Assembly: GCA_021802685.1 (NCBI GenBank) | Contig: JAJZRM010000240.1 | Span: 1-5,042 of the forward strand | Length of the DNA stretch: 5,042 nt | Direction: 5' to 3' | From: Deltaproteobacteria bacterium | Lineage (GTDB): Bacteria > Desulfobacterota > Deferrimicrobia > Deferrimicrobiales > Deferrimicrobiaceae | Shown here: positions 1 to 5,042 of the stretch, piece by piece | How positions within the stretch are numbered: position 1 is the first letter of the stretch | How the letters are laid out: each line of letters begins with the position of its first letter | Made by a program: the position numbers and the translations under genes | Notes under the pieces: generated by a model | The model's input: the letters and a program-made list of their open reading frames with translations, nothing else | Database searches by the model: none | What the model was told of the DNA's origin: nothing

Positions 1-1
1 T

Positions 2-1138
2 CTCTGGATCTCCTACGACGAGGAGACGGCCAAGGCGCCGCCCGATCTTTCGATCGAACCGACCCGGTCCGCCGACCCCGCGCTGGTCTACTACACCTCC
101 GGGACCACGGGGAACCCGAAGGCGGTGATGCACAGCCACTTCTACACCGGCGCCCACTGGGTCACGGGGAAGTACTGGATCGACCTCAAGCCCACCGACC
201 TGCTGTGGTGCATCGCGGGGACCGGCTGGGCGAAGGCCGCGTGGAGCGTCCTGTTCGGGCCATGGAGCAACGGGGCCGCCACGCTGCTGTTGAACGCCCC
301 CTTCGACGCCAAGCGGGCATTGTCGTTTCTCGCGGAGTACGAGGTCACGGTGCTGTGCGCGCCGCCGACCGCCTACCGCACCTTCGTGAAGGAGGACCTG
401 GGGAAGCATCCGCTCCCCGCCCTGCGCCATTGCGTGGGAGCCGGCGAACCGCTGAATCCCGAGGTCATCAAGACGTGGAAAGAGACCTACGGACTCACCA
501 TCCACGACGGGTACGGACAGACCGAGACGATCAACCTGGTGGCGAACTACCCCGGGGTCCCCGTCAAGCCCGGGTCGATGGGGCTGCCCGTGCCGGGGCA
601 CGACGTCGCCGTCATCGACGAGTCCGGAAACGAGGAGGCGCCCGGCGAGGTCGGGGAGATCGCGGTCAAGGGGAGGCCGCCGGCCCTGTTCATGGGGTAC
701 TGGAAGGACGAGCGGTTGACGAGGGATTGCTTCCGGAGGGACTGGTACCTCACGGGAGACCGGGCGTACCGGGACGAGGACGGCTACTTCTTCTTCGTCG
801 GCCGCGGGGACGACGTCATCATCTCCTCCGGGTACCGCATCGGGCCGTTCGAAGTGGAGAGCGCGCTCCTGGAGCACCCCGGCGTGGCGGAGTCCGCGGT
901 GGTTTCCTCCCCCGACGCGCTGCGGGGGGAGATCGTCAAGGCGTACGTGGTGCTGCGCGACGGGTACGAACCGTCCGACGCCCTGAAGAAGGAGCTTCAA
1001 GGACACGTCAAGCGGGTGACCGCACCGTACAAGTACCCGCGGGACATCGCCTTCGTGAAGGACCTCCCCAAGACGTCCTCCGGGAAGATCCGGCGGGTCG
1101 AGCTGCGGTCGCGGGAGTGGCGCGAGGGGGCGGAGTGA
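2..1138 (+). CDS. AMP-forming acyl-CoA synthetase, MACS/ACSM-like (5' truncated by window edge)
   Basis: This enzyme activates a carboxylic acid with ATP to an acyl-adenylate and then forms the acyl-CoA in the cytoplasm. The frame is open from base 2, so 378 C-terminal residues are visible; MACS enzymes are usually about 540-570 residues, so some 170-180 are missing on the left. In visible numbering, the P-loop YYTSGTTGNPK is at 30-40, the GYGQTET core motif at 170-176, the TGD aspartate motif at 251-253, the GRGDD hinge region at 267-271, and the C-terminal catalytic lysine in SSGK at 359-362. All core motifs are intact. The stretch GWAKAAWSVLFGPW at 75-88 is typical of the medium-chain (ACSM) branch rather than of acetyl-CoA synthetase. 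The GTG at 125 lies inside the P-loop motif and cannot be the start. Its stop overlaps the next gene by four bases, suggesting coupled translation. The exact acid substrate (medium-chain, branched or aromatic) cannot be read from sequence alone. Confidence 0.93.
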   Translation, partial: LWISYDEETAKAPPDLSIEPTRSADPALVYYTSGTTGNPKAVMHSHFYTGAHWVTGKYWIDLKPTDLLWCIAGTGWAKAAWSVLFGPWSNGAATLLLNAPFDAKRALSFLAEYEVTVLCAPPTAYRTFVKEDLGKHPLPALRHCVGAGEPLNPEVIKTWKETYGLTIHDGYGQTETINLVANYPGVPVKPGSMGLPVPGHDVAVIDESGNEEAPGEVGEIAVKGRPPALFMGYWKDERLTRDCFRRDWYLTGDRAYRDEDGYFFFVGRGDDVIISSGYRIGPFEVESALLEHPGVAESAVVSSPDALRGEIVKAYVVLRDGYEPSDALKKELQGHVKRVTAPYKYPRDIAFVKDLPKTSSGKIRRVELRSREWREGAE

Positions 1139-1740
1139 TCCGCGGCGTCATCTTCGACTTCGGAAACGTCGTCTGCTCCTTCGACGTGGGGGGGTTCCTC
1201 GGCAAGCTGCGGGAATGGTCGGGGCTCCCGGTGGATACGCTGCGGGACCGCGTGTATGGATCCGGGCTCCATTCCCGGTACGAGCGGGGGGAGATTTCCT
1301 CCGTGGAGTTCCACCGCGGCGTCGCTTCCCTCACCGGGGCCCGCGTTTCCGCCGAAACGTTCGCGGAAGCGTTCGCCGACATCTTCACCCCCATCGAGGA
1401 AACCCACGCGCTGATCCGGGACCTGCGGGGGAAGTACCGGCTCGGGCTGCTGTCGAACACCAACGAGTGGCATTACCGGCGGCATATCCGCAACGTCCCG
1501 GTGTTCCCCCTGTTCGACACCGTCACCCTGTCGTTCGAAGTCGGCGTCCTCAAGCCGGAACAGGGGATCTACCGGGACGCGCTGCGGAAGCTGTCCCTTC
1601 CGCCGCAGGAGTGCGTATTCATCGACGACATCGGGGAGTACGCGGATGGGGCCTCGGCGGTCGGCATCCGGGCGATCCGGTACGCCGGCCCGGCGCAGCT
1701 GCTGGAATCCCTCGCGGCGCTCGGTGTCGTGCCGGCATAG
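1135..1740 (+). CDS. HAD-superfamily hydrolase, subfamily IA, YihX-like phosphatase
   Basis: This is a complete 201-residue cytoplasmic hydrolase, probably a phosphatase acting on a small phosphorylated metabolite. The GTG start at 1135 overlaps the upstream TGA as GTGA, and a strong GAGGGGG ribosome-binding site at 1124-1130 sits four bases before it. Starting here puts the HAD nucleophile at the usual N-terminal place. Motif I is VIFDFGNVV with Asp8 as nucleophile, motif II is LLSNTN with Ser107, motif III is Lys140 in LKPEQGIY, and motif IV is FIDD with Asp164 and Asp165. The helical cap lies at about residues 15-90 and contains the ERGEIS segment seen in E. coli YihX (glucose-1-phosphatase). 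The second Asp of the usual DxD is Gly10, as in YihX relatives with a DxGN motif. Length matches YihX (about 199). The overlap suggests co-expression with the acyl-CoA synthetase, but a shared pathway is not evident. The substrate is unknown. Confidence 0.9.
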   Translation: MIRGVIFDFGNVVCSFDVGGFLGKLREWSGLPVDTLRDRVYGSGLHSRYERGEISSVEFHRGVASLTGARVSAETFAEAFADIFTPIEETHALIRDLRGKYRLGLLSNTNEWHYRRHIRNVPVFPLFDTVTLSFEVGVLKPEQGIYRDALRKLSLPPQECVFIDDIGEYADGASAVGIRAIRYAGPAQLLESLAALGVVPA

Positions 1741-1760
1741 CGGTCAGGCGTCGCTCTTTT
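1739..1760 (+). terminator. weak candidate intrinsic terminator after the HAD gene
   Basis: The arms AGCGGT (1739-1744) and GTCGCT (1750-1755) can form a six-base-pair stem, including two G-U pairs, around the loop CAGGC. CTTTT follows at 1756-1760. It begins within the HAD stop codon and reads into the convergent rmuC 3' end. The stem is short and the T-run is brief, so it may be inefficient or fortuitous. No better hairpin is visible at this junction. Confidence 0.3.
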
Positions 1761-3024
1761 CAGGCTCCGGGTCCGGTTCCCGCTCCTGCTCGGCCTCCGG
1801 CGCGGGCCGCGTCGCCCGATCCACGATCCCCGGCGGCGCGAACCCGTCGCGGTCCGCGGTCCCCCGGAGCTCCCGCAACCGGCGCGCCCCGGGGAGGACG
1901 CGCGACTCGTAAGAACCCACCGCGTTGTTGTACGCGGAGACCGCCTTGTCCAGCCCCTCGCGGATGCGGGCGAAATGTTCCGTGAACTTCCCGATCCGGT
2001 CGTGCATCTCCTTTCCGAGCCGGCTGATCTCCTGCGCGTTTTCCGCGATCTGCTCCTGGCGCCACCCGTAGGCGACCGCCTTCAGCAGCGCGATGAGCGT
2101 GGTGGGCGTGGCGAGGATGACCCGCTCGCCGGCCCCGTATTCGATCAGTCCCGGGTCCTGTTCCAACGCCGCGCTGAAGAACGTCTCGCCGGGCAGGAAC
2201 AGGACCGCGAACTCGGGGGCGGGAGCGAACTGTTCCCAATACCCCTTCGAGGCCAGCGCGGACAGGTGCGCCCGGATCTGCCGGGCGTGGTCCTTCAGCC
2301 GCGCCGACCGGGTCGCCTCGTCCGGCGCCTCGATCGCCTCGAGATACGCCGCCAGCGGGGCCTTCGCGTCCACCACGATGTTCTTGTGGTTCGGGAGGCG
2401 GACGATCATGTCGGGACGAAGGCGCCCGTCCTCCGTGGCAAGGCTCTCCTGCTCCACGAAGTCGCAATGGGCAAGCATTCCCGCGATTTCCACGACGCGC
2501 TTCAGCTGGATCTCCCCCCACCGGCCGCGGACCGCGGGCGCCCGCAGGGCCTTCACGAGGTTCGCCGTCTCCTCCCGGAGCCGCCCCTGCGTGTCGATCA
2601 GGGACCGGATCTGCTCCGAAAGGGTGGCGTCGGCGGCGAACCGGGCCTTCTCGAGTTCGACGATCTTCGTATCGACTTTCTGGAGGGAATCGCGCATCGG
2701 CAGGATCAGCGCGTCGATCGCCTGCCGCCGCATATCGAGGTCTCCCCTGGCGCCTTCCTGGAACTTCTCCAGCGTGGCCGAAGCAAGCGCGAGGAACGAC
2801 TGGTTGTTGCTGCGAAGCGCCTCGGAGGAGAGGGCCTGGAACGACTCCTTGAACTTTTCCTTCCCTTCGTTCAGGACGGCGATCTTCTCCTCCATGAGCC
2901 GCTCCTGCCCCCGCAGCCGCTCCGCGAGGGTCGCGACCTGGCCCGCGCGGAGAAACCACCCGGCGGCGATCCCGGCCGCGAGGGCGGCGAGGGCGATGAG
3001 AAGGACGGCGGCCGTCGACATCAT
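1744..3024 (-). CDS. rmuC: RmuC family DNA recombination protein
   Basis: RmuC limits recombination at inverted repeats in E. coli and is predicted to carry a PD-(D/E)XK nuclease-like core; its biochemical activity is poorly known. The protein is 426 residues, slightly shorter than E. coli RmuC (about 475). Residues 4-25 form one hydrophobic N-terminal membrane segment. Residues 30-160 are charged and helical, consistent with coiled coil. The RmuC domain runs from about 115 to 385, with RGRWGEIQLKRVVEIAGM at 167-183, RPDMIVRLPNHKNIVVDAK at 203-221 (Asp205, Asp219 and Lys221 fit the nuclease motif), ATPTTLIALLKAVAYGWRQ at 305-323 and RVLPGARRL at 375-383. The last 20 residues or so are a Pro/Glu-rich, probably disordered tail. 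The first ATG (3024-3022) overlaps the upstream stop as ATGA; a second ATG follows at once (3021-3019). GAGGG at 3025-3029 abuts the first ATG, so either may be used. The open frame above 3024 is out-of-frame shadow of the neighbour. Confidence 0.95.
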   Translation of the reverse strand: MMSTAAVLLIALAALAAGIAAGWFLRAGQVATLAERLRGQERLMEEKIAVLNEGKEKFKESFQALSSEALRSNNQSFLALASATLEKFQEGARGDLDMRRQAIDALILPMRDSLQKVDTKIVELEKARFAADATLSEQIRSLIDTQGRLREETANLVKALRAPAVRGRWGEIQLKRVVEIAGMLAHCDFVEQESLATEDGRLRPDMIVRLPNHKNIVVDAKAPLAAYLEAIEAPDEATRSARLKDHARQIRAHLSALASKGYWEQFAPAPEFAVLFLPGETFFSAALEQDPGLIEYGAGERVILATPTTLIALLKAVAYGWRQEQIAENAQEISRLGKEMHDRIGKFTEHFARIREGLDKAVSAYNNAVGSYESRVLPGARRLRELRGTADRDGFAPPGIVDRATRPAPEAEQEREPDPEPEKSDA

Positions 3025-3455
3025 CCCTCGGGATGCCCCGACCCGCAGCACCCGCCCATCGCGCAACCCTCCTCTTCGGAAGGGACGGCGGAGAAATGCC
3101 CCGACACGATCCTGGGCGCGTCGCCGTCGGTCCGGACCCAGAGGGTGGCCCGGATGCGCGCCTCCCCGCCCCCTTCCTCCGCGTCCTCGAACCGGACCCT
3201 CTGGAGGGCGTGGAGCACGGCCGCCCCGCCGAAGTCGTCGCACCGCAGCAGCTCGAAGGTCATTTCGCCCGTCGCGTCGAACGCCGCCTCGAGCATCGCC
3301 GAGTACGCCTCGGCGTCGATCAGCTCCGCCGTGAAATCCTCGAAGACCGCGAACCGGGGATCGGAGAGGGCGAAAAGATCCCTCATGCCGTCCGGGTTCC
3401 GGTCGTTGTACGCCTTCGCGAACCGATCGATGAATCCCTGCGCGTCGAACGCCAT
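3021..3455 (-). CDS. SnoaL/NTF2-fold small protein with Cys-rich C-terminal tail
   Basis: This 144-residue protein looks like a SnoaL-like (NTF2 superfamily) cone-shaped alpha+beta domain. The start has the usual helical pattern, with FIDRFAKAYNDRNPDGMRDLF at residues 8-28, then a helix around 44-60 with AYSAMLEAAF, and long alternating beta strands at 64-72, 79-90 and 98-124, ending WVRTDGDAPRIVSGHFS. These resemble the final strands of SnoaL_3-type domains. No catalytic residues can be assigned, so function is unknown: these folds serve as enzymes, binding modules or assembly partners. After the fold comes a short acidic linker and a tail with Cys131, Cys136, Cys137 and His141 (GGCCGSGH), which could bind metal or form disulfides. 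There is no signal peptide. Its stop overlaps the rmuC start (ATGA), implying coupled translation and perhaps a linked role. The ATG start is supported by GAGGTG four bases upstream. Confidence 0.8.
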   Translation of the reverse strand: MAFDAQGFIDRFAKAYNDRNPDGMRDLFALSDPRFAVFEDFTAELIDAEAYSAMLEAAFDATGEMTFELLRCDDFGGAAVLHALQRVRFEDAEEGGGEARIRATLWVRTDGDAPRIVSGHFSAVPSEEEGCAMGGCCGSGHPEG

Positions 3456-3459
3456 GCCG

Positions 3460-3465
3460 CACCTC
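3460..3465 (-). promoter_or_regulatory. Shine-Dalgarno sequence of the SnoaL-like gene
   Basis: GAGGTG on the minus strand lies four bases before the ATG at 3455-3453. It fixes this start: the frame remains open upstream, but no ATG or GTG in that frame occurs nearby in the gap. Confidence 0.7.
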
Positions 3466-3484
3466 GCGAACCAGTCATCGTTCC

Positions 3485-3493
3485 ATGATAACA
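3485..3493 (-). promoter_or_regulatory. candidate extended -10 promoter for the SnoaL-like/rmuC pair
   Basis: TGTTATCAT on the minus strand matches the extended -10 form TGnTATAAT at eight of nine positions counting the free base (TATCAT is five of six against TATAAT). It is a small AT-rich island in very GC-rich DNA. No good -35 box is found 15-18 bases upstream, which extended -10 promoters can tolerate. Transcription would start about 20-25 bases before the ATG, leaving room for the GAGGTG site. This is an inference from pattern only. Confidence 0.45.
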
Positions 3494-3527
3494 GGGCGAG
3501 GCCGCAAAGGTTCCCGGCCGCCTCCCG

Positions 3528-5042
3528 TCAATCGTTGACCGTGACGATTTCGACTTCCATCCTGTCTCCGCTCGAGGGCGGATCGATGCGGGACGATACG
3601 GCGGTGAACACCCCGTTCCGCACCCGGACGACCGTGCCTCCGCCCAGGATCGCGAGCCGTTCGAAGAACGCGTCCCGGGACGCGAATTGGATTCCCCCCT
3701 TGTCGAAGTAGTCGGTGTGGAGGATGTCCGTGACCACATTCATCCCGATGATCGACAATGTCAGGGAACCGATGGGGGTGGAAACGGGCCCCTGGAGATT
3801 CACCCGGTCCGCGGGCGCACCTGCGACCCGATCGACCCTGGCGGCCTCGACCTTCCCCGGGACGACGGTATCGTCGATCCGGCCGACGACGCGCGCGATG
3901 TCCCCCGCGGCGAAGCTCGCCAGGCCGAAGCCCTCCCTCACCGCGCCGGTGGCGTCCAGGAAAATGGTGAATTCGCCGGTTTCCACCGTCCTGCCGAGCA
4001 GGGTCAGCGTGTTCCCGGCGGCGGGGAGCCCTTCCGGCGCCCCTTGCAGGAGGATGTCGTTCGGCGCAAGGACGTCCACGGAGGAGGCCTGCACGACCGT
4101 GCCCCCGGTACCGCTCACCGTCCCCTTCACCCGGACCTTCTTCAGAAGGCCGAACGCAGCGCCCGTAGGAGCCGCGCCGCTGTTGACCGCGACCGTCCCG
4201 GCGGGAACGGACAACCCGAAGGAGGACGATGCGCCGGAGAGCACGTATCCCTCCAGCGCGACCCGGTCCCCGGCGTCGCCGAGGGACGCGGTCAGCGCCT
4301 GGACGCGATCCCCGCTCCGGTCGGTCCGAACGGTCCCGGACCCTCCGACGGCGTCCAGGTACCCCCGGACATCGACGAACAGCCCGTTCGCCAACCCCGT
4401 CATGGGCCAATCCACCCGTCCGCCCGACGGCAGCCCCGTATAGTTGACCCGTTGCGACCCGATGCGGAAAGTCCCGGCCGAGCCGTCGAACTCCCGGATC
4501 TTCCCGCGGAGCTCCACGTCGTCGTCGGCGACGACGTTGTCCCGCCCCTTCCCGATGAAGGTGGCGTGGACGGTCCCGTTGTCCTCCACGGGCCCATGGA
4601 TTTCCAGGCCGGGGAGGTTCCCGTCGTCGATCCGTTGTTTGAGGTCCTCCAGCCCGATCTCCCCGCCGCCGAACGCCATGATGACGGTCGTCGGCGTCAC
4701 GAGGACCGTCCGCCCGAGAACGCGGATCGTATTGTTGTCGAGCGCCACGCCGTTGTCGTCGACCGGCCCGCGGAGCTCCCGTTCGACCGTCACGGTGGAC
4801 GCCGTCCCGGACCGGAAACCGGAGGCGATCGTTCCCCGGACGCTGATCCGCATCCCCTCGACGAGGCCGCCGATCCCTCTCCCGAGGTCGTCCTCGACCG
4901 TGACGGCGGCGTTGTCGGCGAACTCCACGCCGGAGACCTGGACGCCGCCGAACCCCGCGACCGGCCCGACGGCCGTTCCCTCGGCATCGCCGGTTGCGCC
5001 CGTCCCGAACCCGGACAGGTCCACGTCCCAGCAGGAGGAAAC
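3528..5042 (-). CDS. DUF5666 multi-repeat exported protein, probable lipoprotein (5' truncated by window edge)
   Basis: The visible frame encodes 504 residues plus the stop and is open to the window edge, so the N-terminus is missing. It begins VSSCWDVDLSGFGTG; V-S-S-C fits a lipobox, so Cys4 may be the lipidated residue and only the signal peptide may be missing. The GTG at 5024-5022 is an unlikely start because no purine-rich site precedes it. The rest is beta-rich, full of Gly, Val, Asp and Thr, with about six units of 62-94 residues that each follow the DUF5666 pattern: a strand, an LGRTV-like turn, a gap, then VxVRG or LEIHG and a strand ending the unit. Examples are VEGMRISVRGTIASG at about 62-76 and GLEIHGPVEDNGTVHATFI at about 145-163. 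Such proteins occur often in deltaproteobacteria and related bacteria as cell-envelope proteins of unknown function. No catalytic motif is seen. The acidic Asp-rich turns could bind Ca2+, but this is speculative. Confidence 0.8.
   Translation of the reverse strand, partial: VSSCWDVDLSGFGTGATGDAEGTAVGPVAGFGGVQVSGVEFADNAAVTVEDDLGRGIGGLVEGMRISVRGTIASGFRSGTASTVTVERELRGPVDDNGVALDNNTIRVLGRTVLVTPTTVIMAFGGGEIGLEDLKQRIDDGNLPGLEIHGPVEDNGTVHATFIGKGRDNVVADDDVELRGKIREFDGSAGTFRIGSQRVNYTGLPSGGRVDWPMTGLANGLFVDVRGYLDAVGGSGTVRTDRSGDRVQALTASLGDAGDRVALEGYVLSGASSSFGLSVPAGTVAVNSGAAPTGAAFGLLKKVRVKGTVSGTGGTVVQASSVDVLAPNDILLQGAPEGLPAAGNTLTLLGRTVETGEFTIFLDATGAVREGFGLASFAAGDIARVVGRIDDTVVPGKVEAARVDRVAGAPADRVNLQGPVSTPIGSLTLSIIGMNVVTDILHTDYFDKGGIQFASRDAFFERLAILGGGTVVRVRNGVFTAVSSRIDPPSSGDRMEVEIVTVND
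3531..4967 (-). repeat. six degenerate DUF5666-type protein repeats
   Basis: Approximate units on the minus strand, in protein order: 4967-4782, 4781-4521, 4520-4275, 4274-4065, 4064-3813 and 3812-3531. Shared markers are an opening LRG/LEG/LQG (units 2 to 6), LGRTV in units 2 and 5 (visible residues 109-113 and 349-353), and a closing VRG, VKG or VGR followed by a turn and a last strand. Unit 2 alone holds both RGPVDDNG and HGPVEDNG. Repeats are recognisable at the protein level only; no long nucleotide identity is visible, so the duplications are old. Boundaries were drawn by eye. Confidence 0.55.
4516..4537. repeat. nine-base perfect inverted repeat inside the DUF5666 gene
   Basis: ACGTCGTCG (4516-4524) and CGACGACGT (4529-4537) are perfect inverted arms around a four-base loop, at the border of repeat units 2 and 3. 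On the coding strand this encodes the VVADDDV region. No T-run follows on either strand, so it is not a terminator. It may simply reflect GAC-rich Asp codons facing GTC-type Val codons. Confidence 0.5.

Larger units (their letters stand above)
3456..3527 (-). other. 72-base intergenic gap with promoter and ribosome-binding site candidates
   Basis: This is the only real gap in the window, between the stop of the DUF5666 gene and the start of the SnoaL-like gene. It holds an extended -10 candidate and a Shine-Dalgarno sequence, listed separately. A five-base GGCCG/CGGCC inverted repeat with a ten-base spacer (3500-3519) is present but has no T-run after it, so I see no convincing terminator for the DUF5666 gene and read-through is possible. 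Confidence 0.6.

Noticed and set aside
205..1134. Upstream in-frame extension of the HAD gene
   Set aside because: It is an Arg-rich shadow of the acyl-CoA synthetase frame. HAD motif I begins seven residues after the GTG at 1135, which also has a good ribosome-binding site.
3025..3462. In-frame extension of rmuC upstream to an ATG at 3462
   Set aside because: The extension is an Arg/Gly-rich translation of the SnoaL-like gene in another frame; the membrane segment typical of RmuC starts right after the ATG at 3024.
3500..3519. GGCCG/CGGCC inverted repeat as a terminator of the DUF5666 gene
   Set aside because: The stem has only five base pairs with a ten-base loop and no following T-run.
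1975..3711. A 578-codon open frame on the + strand opposite rmuC and the SnoaL-like gene, with other long frames nearby
   Set aside because: It is antisense to two well-supported genes, runs through the gap, and encodes a low-complexity Arg/Pro/Leu-rich product. Long antisense frames are expected where the third codon position is strongly G/C.
3475..4410. Minus-strand open frame of 311 codons overlapping the DUF5666 gene
   Set aside because: Its product is Arg/Gly-rich and without domain character, while the overlapping frame shows clear DUF5666 repeats.

Overview
The window is GC-rich (roughly two thirds G+C by eye), densely coded bacterial DNA with five protein-coding genes and almost no intergenic space. 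The protein set (a MACS-type acyl-CoA synthetase, a HAD phosphatase, RmuC and a multi-repeat DUF5666 exported protein) and the strong GC3 bias fit a Desulfobacterota/deltaproteobacterium-like or neighbouring GC-rich lineage. That placement is an inference from gene style only. I see no rRNA, tRNA, insertion sequence, CRISPR array or phage gene.

Left part (1-1740, + strand): the 3' two thirds of an AMP-forming acyl-CoA synthetase runs in from the left edge. It overlaps by four bases (GTGA) a complete HAD-superfamily phosphatase of the YihX-like kind. The two look like the end of one operon, with a weak candidate terminator just after the HAD stop.

Middle (1744-3455, - strand): a two-gene unit converges on the HAD gene with only three bases between the stop codons. 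In transcription order it is a small SnoaL/NTF2-fold protein with a cysteine-rich C-terminal tail, then rmuC, joined by an ATGA overlap. The 72-base gap upstream holds a clear Shine-Dalgarno sequence and an extended -10 promoter candidate, so this pair probably has its own promoter.

Right part (3528-5042, - strand): the 3' part of a gene for an exported, probably lipid-anchored protein made of about six DUF5666-type beta-rich repeats. Its true start lies beyond the right edge; the visible sequence begins with a possible lipobox cysteine.

Nothing here amounts to a clearly new system. The most interesting items are the translationally coupled NTF2-fold/RmuC pair with its CCGSGH tail and the degenerate six-unit DUF5666 protein.
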